Assembly (NCBI RefSeq): GCF_004795055.1
Contig: NZ_SSBJ01000023.1
Span: 1-64,000 of the forward strand
From: Streptomyces sp. A1136
GTDB lineage: Bacteria; Actinomycetota; Actinomycetes; Streptomycetales; Streptomycetaceae
DNA length: 64,000 nucleotides
Direction of reading: 5' to 3'
The notes under the pieces: model-generated
Database searches by the model: none
What the model saw: only the letters and a program-made list of their open reading frames with translations
Told to the model about the DNA's origin: nothing
Part shown: positions 51,601 to 59,341 of the stretch, piece by piece
Numbering within the stretch: position 1 is the first letter of the stretch
Layout: every line of letters begins with the position of its first letter
Program-made: the position numbers and the translations under genes

Positions 51601-52612
51601 CCGCATGCGAGGTGCCGTGTCGCTCCCGGCGGTGGGCGAACCCCACGGCGGACGCGCCGAGGTGCGCATCGCACTGGAGCCGGAGGGGGGCGGGGCCGGG
51701 TACCGCTTCTCCGTCGATGTGAACCCGAACCCGGCCGCGGGTGAAGGTTGGGGTGAGGCTGAGGGGCACGGGGTGGACCGTCGGGACGGCAACGTCCGGT
51801 GCGTGACCGGCATCGCCCGCCCTGGAGGCCGGCCTGGTGGCGCTGACCTGGACAGTGCGCTGACGCGGTGTGGCGAATACGTGCCGGCCACCGAGTTCTA
51901 CCGGCGGGCGGAGGGGCGCGGATTCACCGTTTCGCCGGCACTGCGCATGGTGCGGCAGTTGTGGTGCCGGGAGGGGGAGGCAGTTGCGCGCCTTCACACC
52001 GGGGGGCGCGGCTCAGGAGCCGGTGGGGCTGCCCTGGAGGCAGGGCTGCTGACCATGCTGGCGTCCTGGCCGCAGTACGGAGCCCCCGAGGATCGAGCCA
52101 GGGTGTACTTTCCCGTCTCGTTCGAGAGCGTGTTCTTCGAGGCGGATCCCGCCGGGGAGTTCTGGAGTACGGCAACCTTCTCGCCGGTTCCGGGAGGTGA
52201 GGGGGCGCGCGGTGACGTCGTGCTCAGCGGGCCCGACGGCCGCGTACTGGCAGAGTTCCGGGGCATCGCTCTGGTGCGCTGGGAAGCGGTCGGGGGGGCG
52301 ATCACACCGGAGGGCGCCCGAATGGGAGGGGCGGCGAGGGATGGTGGGCCGGCCTCACCGGTTCCGGGCGCCGCGCCGCCTACCGCCGGCGCGGGACAGG
52401 ATGTCTACGCCCGGATCGCGGAAGTGCTGGGCAGCAGTGCCGAGCGGCTGGACCGGAGGAGGTCGCTGGTCGACTTGGGCCTGGATTCCCTCATGGCCCT
52501 GCAGCTGCGGCGTATCCTCCAGGTCGAATTCGGCCTGGAGGTCACCGTGGGGCGGCTACTCGGCGGTGAGAGTGTGGCGGCCCTTGCGGGGGCGGCGACC
52601 CAGCTACGTTGA
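48686..52612 (+). CDS. Single-module iterative-type polyketide synthase (KS-AT-DH*-ACP)
   Basis: A 1308-residue type I PKS starting directly with the ketosynthase and no docking domain. KS: Cys175 (D-T-A-C-S-S-S), His311 (E-A-H-G-T-G-T), His353 (K-S-N-I-G-H). AT (about 550-850): F-P-G-Q-G-S-Q-W, Ser641 in G-H-S-M-G-E and a V-A-S-H specificity motif. The next 280 residues align as a dehydratase-like double hotdog, but the H-x-x-x-G-x-x-x-x-P histidine is missing (S-V-A-G-R-T-V-V-P-P) and the second-half Asp seems to be Glu. ACP: Ser1268 in L-G-L-D-S-L. There is no KR, ER or TE. The size and order resemble bacterial orsellinate synthases (AviM, CalO5), so an unreduced short polyketide is likely. 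V-A-S-H leaves extender choice open. Confidence 0.88.
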   Translation: MDTVGAIAIVGMGCRFPGAAGIDAFWRLLERGGDAVTAVPGDRFDAEALYAGEDPAPGRLRSRHGGFLDDLFSFDAGFFGISPREALTMDPQQRLLLHVVWEALEDAHIPPSSLAGSATGVFVGQATAEYADTLGSTGSGDIRALAGSGLRAVTSGRLSHALDLRGPSLTLDTACSSSLVAVHTARQSLIAGECELAVAAGVNVILTPRDAIAYSQGEMLSPDGRCKFGDDSADGFVRSEGVGAVLLKRLSDAVADGDTVHALLLGSAVTNDGRGSGLLLQPAVSGQVEMLRAAWRNAGITGAQLDYVEAHGTGTTVGDTVELSALAAALREEEPAVAGRPVLTGSVKSNIGHTEAAAGIAGFIKTTLIARHRTVPASLHVTTPHPLLADDGFPVQVVRGTAPLEPRGERAVLGVSSFGLSGTNAHVVIGEYTAALPQDGVGDPHAEAEPSVVRTPDGAELLVLTARSPGSLRRLALRYAAHFEPGGDGRPYALRDLCRAAAAGRDTHPFRLWAVGATHDELARTLRDLAADEPTPDGGIHEAGFAGPRRVAFVFPGQGSQWAGMGRELMGSSTAFRSAIEECDEAVKDELGWSVVELLRDGGEIPGAVEVAQPALWAVEVALAAHWRAMGVEPDLCLGHSMGEVAAACVAGALSVRDAARVICRRSTLMQRLSGRGAMLATELSADRAREIAAAYGDRVCVAVENSPRATVLAGDVAALAEIGRLLEESGMFSRPVKVDVASHSPAMDELREELPARLYELRPTIPDIELFSTVRCARVRDAGLDGTYWMDNLRLPVRFAESVQQVCKSGEVVFIEVSPHPLLSEALTDCQEAAGVPASVVTSLARRRSEPTAMARALGRAFSLGARVDWRRWYGVLPAGVNRVPLPLYAWDTEELRVRTGPAAPAATEVAVKAPSDYARRIRLSRLGSAAYGEGVSVAGRTVVPPVLYLGAVAEAVRDLAGDGRVSLEHVRMRGAVSLPAVGEPHGGRAEVRIALEPEGGGAGYRFSVDVNPNPAAGEGWGEAEGHGVDRRDGNVRCVTGIARPGGRPGGADLDSALTRCGEYVPATEFYRRAEGRGFTVSPALRMVRQLWCREGEAVARLHTGGRGSGAGGAALEAGLLTMLASWPQYGAPEDRARVYFPVSFESVFFEADPAGEFWSTATFSPVPGGEGARGDVVLSGPDGRVLAEFRGIALVRWEAVGGAITPEGARMGGAARDGGPASPVPGAAPPTAGAGQDVYARIAEVLGSSAERLDRRRSLVDLGLDSLMALQLRRILQVEFGLEVTVGRLLGGESVAALAGAATQLR

Positions 52613-52743
52613 ACTGCAATGTATAGATGGACTATGGTGCAACAATTGGGGGGGCGCGGCGTGCCGCCCACGCGGCCGGGGGAGCTCGCCACCCGTCAGC
52701 GGGACCAAGTATCACGCCCTTTCGGGCCGCAGGAGGAGAACCC
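52613..52743 (+). promoter_or_regulatory. Leader region of the TetR gene with dyad
   Basis: TATAG-N5-CTAT at about 52622-52636 (TGTATAGATGGACTATGG) is an AT-rich dyad between the PKS stop and the TetR gene and could be its autoregulatory operator. Confidence 0.4.
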
Positions 52744-53373
52744 ATGACCGTCGAGCCCACACCCGTACAACCACCGGGCAGGCGCGAGCGCAGCAGGCGG
52801 CGCGTGCACGAGAACCTGTACACGGCGGCTCTCCAGCTGTTCGCCGAGCAGGGGTATGAACGGACGACCATCGACCACATCACCGAGCGCGCGGATGTGG
52901 CCCGAGGCACCTTCTTCAACCACTTCCAGCGCAAGGAGGACCTCGTCACGACGTGGGCCGAGCACCGCCGGAAGAAGCTGGAAAGTGAGATGGGCGCGTC
53001 GCTGGTTCTGGAGGACCACGTAACCGTGCAACTGGAGCGGTGCATGGCTACGCTGGCCGCCTTCAACGAGGCGGAGGAGGACCTCACCCGGGTGATGCTC
53101 ACGGCATGGGTGAAGTCGGGCCAGCCGCTCCTGGAGGAGCCGCACTATGCCGGATACGTCTTCACCCAGGTGATCTCGGCGGCCCAGGTCCGCGGCGAGG
53201 TGGCCTCCGACGTGGACCCGGTGGTGGCCGGAAACCTCCTCCGCGACGCCTACCTGGGGCTCCTCTACCGTTGGACCCAGACGGCTGAGGGCAAAGCCCC
53301 GCTGCGCGCAGAACTGCGAGCCCTCCTGCGGATCACTCTGACCGGAGTCCTCTCCTACACGCAGCGCGGATAA
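52744..53373 (+). CDS. TetR-family transcriptional regulator
   Basis: A 209-residue protein. The ATG at 52744 follows GGAGGAG by 6 bases. The N-terminal HTH is canonical: A-A-L-Q-L-F-A-E-Q-G-Y-E-R-T-T-I-D-H-I-T-E-R-A-D-V-A-R-G-T-F-F-N-H-F. The ligand domain is all-helical with an E-E-D-L-T-R-V-M-L-T-A-W segment. It lies 131 bases after the PKS gene in the same direction and is the likely pathway-specific regulator of the cluster. Confidence 0.9.
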   Translation: MTVEPTPVQPPGRRERSRRRVHENLYTAALQLFAEQGYERTTIDHITERADVARGTFFNHFQRKEDLVTTWAEHRRKKLESEMGASLVLEDHVTVQLERCMATLAAFNEAEEDLTRVMLTAWVKSGQPLLEEPHYAGYVFTQVISAAQVRGEVASDVDPVVAGNLLRDAYLGLLYRWTQTAEGKAPLRAELRALLRITLTGVLSYTQRG

Positions 53374-53764
53374 GCGTCGCTCTGGTAGGCCGCCCCAAGG
53401 GCGGCCCCGGCCAGACCTGGTCCATCGTCAAATGGACACCTCTCCGCCCAAGCCCGGCACCTACCTGACCGAAACCGCCCTCACCGGCCTGTTCGGGCCC
53501 CCTCGACACCATCTTCGGAAGCTGACCCCACCCACCACCCCAGGCCCTCCCCGCAGCGCGGGCCCGGGGCGCAGCGTGCGCGGCTCGTGACCGGGCCGGG
53601 CGCGGGCCGTGCCCATCGGGGTGAACACCCCGCCGGGTGTCTCCCGTCCCGCCACCCTGGAGACTGACGGCGATGGGCCGACGCGAAAAGGGGTGAGAGA
53701 CCGCCGCGGTCGTGCCGGACGCACCCGCAGTCCTCCCCCGCGCCCGAGACGGCGTGGTGGGTGA
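53374..53764. other. Intergenic, no supportable gene
   Basis: Arg/Pro-rich frames only, on both strands. A short piece with P-G-T-Y-L-T-E-T-A-L-T-G-L-F-G may be residual coding sequence. It marks the right edge of the cluster. Confidence 0.4.
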
Positions 53765-54106
53765 CCCCGCCGGCCCGCGTCGTCCACTCTCGTTCCCGTC
53801 AGCCACTACGAGGGTATGTTCGACGTCCCGCCCGACATCCTCACCCTGTCGATGGTGCTGGTGCAGCGCGTCGCAGCAGCCATGCGGACCACCTCGGGGG
53901 CCACGGGTGTCAACATCCTGAGCGCCAGCGGTCCGGGATCGGAACAGTCCGTGCCCCACCTGCATTTCCATGCCGTTCCGCAGTGGATTGACGACGGGAT
54001 ATCCACATGGCCGACGGGACACTCCCGTCGCCACTCCACCGGCGACCTTGGCACGAGGCTCGCCGACGCACTCGACCGAGATCAGAAACCCAGCCACAGA
54101 AGCTGA
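53765..54106 (+). pseudogene. HIT-family hydrolase, C-terminal fragment
   Basis: The frame has T-L-V-P-V-S-H-Y-E-G-M-F-D-V-P-P-D and V-Q-R-V-A-A-A-M, then the HIT triad P-H-L-H-F-H-A-V-P. The start of the domain is missing (stop at 53762) and the last 30 residues look unnatural. HIT proteins hydrolyse nucleoside phosphoramidates or dinucleotides; this copy is probably non-functional, though the ATG at 53816 could give a 96-aa product. Confidence 0.55.
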
Positions 54107-54149
54107 GCCAGAACCCCTTCTCGCCTACAAAGCCTACAAAGCCACCTAC

Positions 54150-54178
54150 GGGACGTCGCCGCGCCACACGAACCGGCC
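54150..54178. repeat. Dispersed repeat, copy 2
   Basis: Matches 13122-13155 except for a two-base indel. Immediately upstream are two GCCTACAAA units (about 54123-54141). The surrounding 400 bases (54107-54514) hold no confident gene, although one frame reads A-Y-K-A-Y-K-A-T-Y-G-T-S-P-R-H-T. Confidence 0.55.
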
Positions 54179-54514
54179 GACCCCGCCGGCGCCGGCGTCC
54201 GCTTCGGCCGGCTCGTACCCGGACCGGCCGTGCTCCGACATCAACATCGCCCGTACACACGACGATCCACCCACCACGCATCCACCCCACACCCTCCCAC
54301 CGCCAGGCCGGAGTCCGGCGGTGATGCGCCGGCCGCCTTCGGACGGATGAACCCCGGGGCGGGTGCAACGGCCGGTGATCCGGCGGCGCGGGGTCAGCCG
54401 GTGCGGGGCCGGTAGACGCGCACCGTGCGGTGCGCGATGGCGAACCCGCGAGGGGGCCCTGAGCGACACGGTCCGGGAGTGCCGGGCCGCACGGGAACCG
54501 CCGTCTGCGGAGGT

Positions 54515-54874
54515 TCAGGCAGCTGGGCCTACGGCGTGCCGGTGTCTCAGGCCTGGGACATCAGGGATTGCGCCAACTGTCGGCCCTCCGCCCGACAGGG
54601 CGCCGTACCGCAGGTGGGCGGGAATCTCACCGACGGCGCCCGCCCGGACGGCGGCCATCGCCTCGTCGATGCCGACGATCACCGTGTTCGACTTCGGCGC
54701 CAGGGCCAGGTGCACGGTGGCCTGCGCCAGGGCGAGGCGGGCCTCGGGCATTCCGATCAGCTGGACCGTCTGTGCCGCGGCCACGGCGGCCTGCAGCGCT
54801 GTGCCGAGGGTGAGCGGGAGCCGGTCATGCGCTACACCGGCGGCCGGAGTCCGGGAGAGGAGTGAGGTCGGCAC
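54515..54874 (-). pseudogene. RarA/MgsA-like AAA protein, C-terminal fragment
   Basis: The frame reads A-L-Q-A-A-V-A-A-A-Q-T-V-Q-L-I-G-M-P-E-A-R, then L-A-L-A-Q-A-T-V-H-L-A-L-A-P-K-S-N, then V-R-A-G-A-V-G-E-I-P-A-H-L-R. This is the C-terminal domain of the replication-associated recombination protein RarA. The ATPase domain is absent, so it is a relic of a duplicated or displaced rarA. Confidence 0.6.
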
Positions 54875-55124
54875 GCTCGCCGCCTCCGAACTCGGGGCCG
54901 GCCGCTCTCGTGCCGCCGGTGACAGCTGCCCAGGGGCTCGCCCACGCGTCGTCGCCGCCCCGGCCGCGGTTGCTTCCGGGGAGAGGCGCCTTCGCCTGCG
55001 CGGATGAGGTCCGACCGCCGGCAGCCACCGCGCCGTACGTATCGCCGTTCCCGGGCCGCCGTTCCCGCCCTCCGCGTTGGCGCCACCACTGCCCCGCCGC
55101 CCTGCACCCCGCCTCGGCGCCGCC

Positions 55125-55610
55125 TCAGTCGCGGGATGCGTAGCGGTCCAGGCTCTGGGCCACGGACGCGGTGACGGCTCCGTAGACGAGGTGGGGAATC
55201 ACGTCGGCGGCCCAGTCCACCGCTGCCCAGGTGCGGGGGTCGGAGATGCCCAGGACGACGATCGGTCCGTCGACGGCAGCCATGGCCCCGAGGCCTACGA
55301 TCGCGGTGGCCGGCAGCGGTCCCGGCCGCCAGCCGAGACCGCGAGCGATTCCCACGGCGGCACCGATCCCGATCCCGACCAACAAGCCGCTCAGCGCCCC
55401 CAGGCCGGTGAGCCGGTTCGCGCGCCGGTCCTCGTCGCCGGGGATGGACACTCCCGCCTTGGCGGCCAGGACCTCGACGCTGTGCTCGGGAACACTGCTG
55501 GCACCACGTCCCCGGACCACCATGTCGAGGTAGGTGACCACGTTGAGCGCTGTGGTCCCCGCGGCGCCGGCGGCGGCTCCCCCGAGGAGACCCCGGACCA
55601 CGGCCCTCAC
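55125..55610 (-). CDS. Hypothetical membrane protein (161 aa)
   Basis: Begins M-R-A-V-V-R-G-L-L-G-G-A-A-A-G-A-A-G-T-T-A-L-N-V with a glycine/alanine-rich helix, then a soluble loop with P-E-H-S-V-E-V-L-A-A-K, a second glycine-rich membrane pair (L-L-V-G-I-G-I-G-A-A-V-G-I) and a final helix before H-L-V-Y-G-A-V-T. Four membrane segments are likely. The 250 bases upstream of the RarA remnant contain nothing else. Family unknown. Confidence 0.65.
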   Translation of the reverse strand: MRAVVRGLLGGAAAGAAGTTALNVVTYLDMVVRGRGASSVPEHSVEVLAAKAGVSIPGDEDRRANRLTGLGALSGLLVGIGIGAAVGIARGLGWRPGPLPATAIVGLGAMAAVDGPIVVLGISDPRTWAAVDWAADVIPHLVYGAVTASVAQSLDRYASRD

Positions 55611-56129
55611 GACAGGTGGCCGATCTGCTTCATGGTCATAACCTCCGGGTGCAGCGGGAACAGCGGCGTCTGTTGACGCTAGGGCCAGGTGTGCGGAATA
55701 CGTCTGTCAGCGCGGACCGGATGGGAGAGTTGCCCTCGCGCAGATGACAGCGGATCGGCCACCTGGCGGCTGACCCGTACACGGCCCCGGCCGGGAGGGA
55801 CCGGCGCGCCGTGGTCCGCCGCCGGCCGGGCCGGTGGCGGCCGTGAGGCGGCGCCCATGGCCTCGCCGCCTGTGGCGGGAACCCGGCCGCCGGGCCACGT
55901 CCTCGGCGCCGACACTGCCGCGCGCCCGGCTGAGGGCCCTGCCCGGCCCGTCGCCGCTGTCGGTCCCGTGCCGGTGCCCGTAGCGATCGATTCAGGACGC
56001 TGTCGGCGCGGCGGGAACGGTGCCCCCGATCCCCTTTCGGTCCTCGGACCCCGCGAACGCCGGGGCGCGCCACCGCCCGGCCCGGTCCCGCCGTCGGAGG
56101 GTCGCGGTACGGCGCCGTCGGTGTTTCCG

Positions 56130-56530
56130 GTTGCGCCAGGTGGTAGCCCAAGGAGGTCGCGACGTGCTCGACCGCCCGCCCCCTGCTGCGCTGGGTTCGG
56201 GTCAAGCCGGCGCGCCGTAGCACCGCAGCGTGCCGGCTCGCTGCCGCGTTCGACACGCCGAGCAGTGATGCCGGCTGCCGCCCGGTGACTCCCCCGGACG
56301 TGACGACGCATTCGAGCGCCGCCGCTCTGCCGGCGCCCAACAAGGATCGCAGCGCCGCTTCTTGGCCCGGCTCGGTACGTGGAGCGGGTCCCGCGGGGAT
56401 CCGGAGGGTCAGGTGGTCGTCGGCCGGCTCGGCGAGGGTGACCTGTGGGCTGAGGGCGACTGGCTGGATCCGGAGCGAGCGGCCGGTCGAGTTCGAGGTC
56501 CGCGTCGAAGGATGTCGGCAGTCCCAGACG
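56130..56530 (-). pseudogene. ArsR-like winged-helix regulator, N-terminally truncated
   Basis: Leftward sequence reads P-V-A-L-S-P-Q-V-T-L-A-E-P-A-D-D-H-L-T-L-R-I-P, then L-L-G-A-G-R-A-A-A-L-E-C-V, then L-L-G-V-S-N-A-A-A-S-R-H-A-A-V-L-R-R-A-G-L, the C-terminal HTH of a long ArsR-type family common in Streptomyces. No start lies upstream before the divergent thioredoxin gene, and the sequence after 56130 is Arg/Gly-rich nonsense to 55636. Confidence 0.5.
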
Positions 56531-56585
56531 GGAAGGTACAGACGGCTTGCCCTGATGTTCAGCCGGAACGAACAGTGGAGACCCT

Positions 56586-56912
56586 GTGACTCTCAAGCAC
56601 GTGACCGACGCTTCTTTCGACGAGGACGTCCTCAAAAGCGACAAGCCTGTCCTGGTCGACTTCTGGGCCGAGTGGTGCGGGCCCTGCCGCCAGATCGCCC
56701 CGTCCCTGGAAGCCATTGCGGCCGAGCACGGAGACAAGATCGAAATCGTCAAACTCAACATCGATCAGAACCCCGCAACCGCAGCGAAATACGGCGTCAT
56801 GTCCATCCCCACCATGAACCTCTACCTCAACGGGGAGGTCGCCAGGACCATCGTCGGCGCCAAGCCGAAGGCCGCGCTGGAACGAGACCTCGCAGACTTC
56901 ATCGCCGAGTAA
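56586..56912 (+). CDS. trxA: Thioredoxin
   Basis: A 108-residue thioredoxin with V-D-F-W-A-E-W-C-G-P-C (Cys31, Cys34), the buried Asp, cis-Pro in S-I-P-T-M and the F-I-A-E C-terminus. It reduces protein disulphides in the cytoplasm using thioredoxin reductase; no reductase gene is adjacent, so this is an orphan paralogue. GTG start. The closing hairpin at 56934-56953 suggests a monocistronic unit. Confidence 0.93.
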   Translation: MTLKHVTDASFDEDVLKSDKPVLVDFWAEWCGPCRQIAPSLEAIAAEHGDKIEIVKLNIDQNPATAAKYGVMSIPTMNLYLNGEVARTIVGAKPKAALERDLADFIAE

Positions 56913-56933
56913 CGCCACTGTCCACAGAGAACC

Positions 56934-56953
56934 CGGTCACCCGACTGTGACCG
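56934..56953 (+). terminator. Hairpin after thioredoxin
   Basis: A perfect 7-bp stem CGGTCAC / GTGACCG with a 6-nt loop, 21 bases past the stop. Short but well placed. Confidence 0.45.
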
Positions 56954-57237
56954 CCCCGCGATCACCGGCCAGAGCCTGCACTCATCTGATGCCCGTGTCA
57001 CCGCCCGCGGACTGTCGACCCTTGCGAGGCCGGCCCCGGCCGTACTCGTCCCGTCACGGAACCGGGGCCAGTCCCGCGCACTCCTCAGCACAGCTTGAAA
57101 CTACCGGCCGCAAAGACAGCTTGAAACAAACTGTGACCAGCGGGACCGCAGTGTCGGCGCTGCATGCTGCCGGCACTGTGGTTCCGCCTGCGCGCTGTTT
57201 CTGGTCCTTTGTCGTGAGCTGAGGATCTCCCGCGCCG
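56954..57237. other. Intergenic with 12-bp direct repeat
   Basis: ACAGCTTGAAAC occurs at 57090-57101 and again at 57116-57127. No gene is seen between thioredoxin and the convergent LD-carboxypeptidase. Confidence 0.5.
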
Positions 57238-58284
57238 TCAGTACGTCACCGTGATCCGCTGTGCTGGGCCGTCCACGCTGACCGTTCCGCCGTAAGGGAT
57301 CACCAGTTGGGGATCGGTATGTCCGAAGTCGACGTCGAACACCGCCATGGTGTGCGGGGCGTACGTCGCCAGCGCGCGCAGCACCGCTTCGCGCTGCTCA
57401 GCGGCATAGCGTCGCTTCTCCTCCGCTTTGTTCGGCTGCTGGAAGGACCACGCTTTGGCACGGCCCATCAACAGGGCCGAGAAGCGCGCCAGCAGGCCCC
57501 GTTCTCCCATGTTGCGCAAGATCCGGAAGACTTCCTCCCCGCTCGGCATCTCCTCCGACGTCTCCAAGAACAGCACGCCGCCCTCGTAGACGGCTGGGTC
57601 GCGTGCGATCTCGCGGTCGGCCATCAGCAGCCATGACAGGATTTCCAGATTGCCGCCCCAGGCGCGGCCTTCGACGCGCTGGTCGGGCTGGTGCCAGATC
57701 CAGCCGTCGGCGGGCTGCGAGTCCGGCTCCCTGTCGAAGGTGGCCGGGTCGGCCCAGTCGCGGTCGGTGTCGCGGTAGCGCGTGGCGGGGCGGAGTTCGT
57801 ACGGGCCCGGTGTGAACAAGGCCGCGCGTACCGAGTCGGCGGTCATGGGGTGGAGTGCGTAGGGGCGGCCGAGTTCGGTCATCAGGCAGGCCCCGTGGTA
57901 GGCAATGATGCCCAGGTTGTGCAGGAAGACCAGCAGGTTGGTGTTGTCGCTCCACCCGAAGAAGGGCTTGGGGTTAGCGCGGATCAGCTCGCGGTCCAGC
58001 AAAGGAAGCACGGTGATCTGGTCGTCGCCACCGATGCTGGCCATCACCGCCCTGACCGAGGGATCGGCGAACGCGGCGTGGATGTCGTCGGCGCGTTCCT
58101 TGGGCGTGGATCCCATTTTGCGAGTGGACGGGTACTCCACTGGTTCGAGGCCGAAATCCTCACGCAGCCGCTTGAGCCCCAGCTCGTACGGAAGAGGGAA
58201 GAGCTCGGGCAATCCGGACGAAGGGGAGATGATCGCTATGCGGTCACCGGGCACAGGCTTTGGAGGATATGCAGGTGAGGTCAT
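57238..58284 (-). CDS. S66-family LD-carboxypeptidase / MccF-like peptidase
   Basis: A 348-residue serine peptidase: I-A-I-I-S-P-S-S-G start, nucleophile Ser112 in G-W-S-D-N-T after the F-F segment, the Glu in L-F-L-E-T-S-E-E, and His in V-D-F-G-H-T-D-P-Q. Family members trim the L-Lys-D-Ala bond in muropeptides (LdcA) or cleave microcin-C-type aminoacyl nucleotides (MccF, self-resistance). The length and W-G-G-N-L fit either; the MccF subgroup is suggested by the long insertion but is not proved. Stand-alone gene. Confidence 0.88.
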   Translation of the reverse strand: MTSPAYPPKPVPGDRIAIISPSSGLPELFPLPYELGLKRLREDFGLEPVEYPSTRKMGSTPKERADDIHAAFADPSVRAVMASIGGDDQITVLPLLDRELIRANPKPFFGWSDNTNLLVFLHNLGIIAYHGACLMTELGRPYALHPMTADSVRAALFTPGPYELRPATRYRDTDRDWADPATFDREPDSQPADGWIWHQPDQRVEGRAWGGNLEILSWLLMADREIARDPAVYEGGVLFLETSEEMPSGEEVFRILRNMGERGLLARFSALLMGRAKAWSFQQPNKAEEKRRYAAEQREAVLRALATYAPHTMAVFDVDFGHTDPQLVIPYGGTVSVDGPAQRITVTY

Positions 58285-58507
58285 GACCGTCAGGCTAGAG
58301 GTCTGATCGACTACTGATCATCTTCATTTCAGACGGGAATTCTCCGTTCATCGACTTCGAACAGGGGCCGAAGTCATCCCCTGACGAACGATCTACTTCG
58401 TGGTCACGCCAGCCCTTTGACCTGCGTCTTCAGGTTGGCGGAGGCTCATCGCCCGACGAGTCGCCTGCGGCCCTCAATGGAGAGCGGTGCGTTGGCATGG
58501 GTGCCCA

Positions 58508-59305
58508 TCAGATGGCGGCGAGGTTGTTGAGCAGGTGGCCAAGCTCTGCCGGCGCCTGAATGTGGGCCAGATGGCCCTGGCCGGCGAGTTCGTGGACCGC
58601 GGCGTGAGCGACGTGCTGTCGCACATCGTCGAACGACGTTCCGTAGGGGGCGGTTCCGCGGTTGCACTGGCCGATGATCAGGTCCACTTGATCTGCCTGT
58701 CTCGCCATCACATCCGGAGGCGGCGCCGCGTTGAGCGCGCCGAGTTCGGCGTACAGCGGTTCGCTCAAGCGACGCAAGGCCGCCCAGCCGTGCTGATCGG
58801 CCTGAAGATCCTCGACATGCGCAGCGGAGAAGCCGGAAATCTGCCGATTGACGATCTCGACGCAGCGATCCCAGTCCGCCGTCTCCGCTGCGCTCTTCAG
58901 GTCCGGCACTGCATGGCGTCCGAACGGCCGCATCACCGGTTCGTAGGCGAGCACCTGGGGAATCGGGCGATCGTTGGCGGCCAGCAAGGTGATCAAGCCG
59001 CCGTAGCTCCAGCCGAAGAGCGCCCTCGTGCTGTCGAACTCGTCAAGGACCACGCCGAGGTCCTCCACCTCTGTCCGCAGCGAGTAGGAATCGGTCAAGG
59101 GCCCCGAGGGAGTGCGCCCCCGACGGTTTACGACTACCACTGATTGCCAGGCCGCGATGGCGTCCACGACCTGACGCCAAGAGAGCGCATCGCTCATGAC
59201 GCCCGGGACGATGACGAGGCCCGGAGCATCCGGCTCCCCGTATACATCGACCGCGACCCAGCTGTCCCCGTCGACTGCAAGCTTCTTCTGAATCGTTCGC
59301 TCCAT
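58508..59305 (-). CDS. Alpha/beta hydrolase
   Basis: A 265-residue hydrolase: oxyanion region V-I-V-P-G-V-M-S, V-V-N-R-R-G-R, nucleophile elbow F-G-W-S-Y-G-G, a cap region and catalytic His in G-Q-G-H-L-A-H. The start ATG at 59305 lies inside a 37-bp perfect palindrome shared with the divergent TetR gene, so repressor binding would block both transcription and translation initiation. No Shine-Dalgarno is visible, suggesting a leaderless transcript. Its substrate is unknown and may be related to the TetR ligand. Confidence 0.85.
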   Translation of the reverse strand: MERTIQKKLAVDGDSWVAVDVYGEPDAPGLVIVPGVMSDALSWRQVVDAIAAWQSVVVVNRRGRTPSGPLTDSYSLRTEVEDLGVVLDEFDSTRALFGWSYGGLITLLAANDRPIPQVLAYEPVMRPFGRHAVPDLKSAAETADWDRCVEIVNRQISGFSAAHVEDLQADQHGWAALRRLSEPLYAELGALNAAPPPDVMARQADQVDLIIGQCNRGTAPYGTSFDDVRQHVAHAAVHELAGQGHLAHIQAPAELGHLLNNLAAI

Positions 59306-59328
59306 AAATCTATTATGGAGCGAACGAT
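59292..59328. promoter_or_regulatory. 37-bp perfect palindromic operator
   Basis: Two 16-bp arms, ATCGTTCGCTCCATAA and its exact complement, surround a 5-bp spacer (ATCTA). It lies between the divergent hydrolase and TetR genes and overlaps the hydrolase start codon. It is the obvious binding site for the TetR protein. Confidence 0.85.
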
Positions 59329-59341
59329 CTACAATGCAAGC

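Noticed and set aside
57238..58284. Calling the S66 peptidase a microcin-C resistance protein MccF
   Set aside because: Subgroup cannot be settled from motifs alone and no microcin-like biosynthesis genes are nearby.
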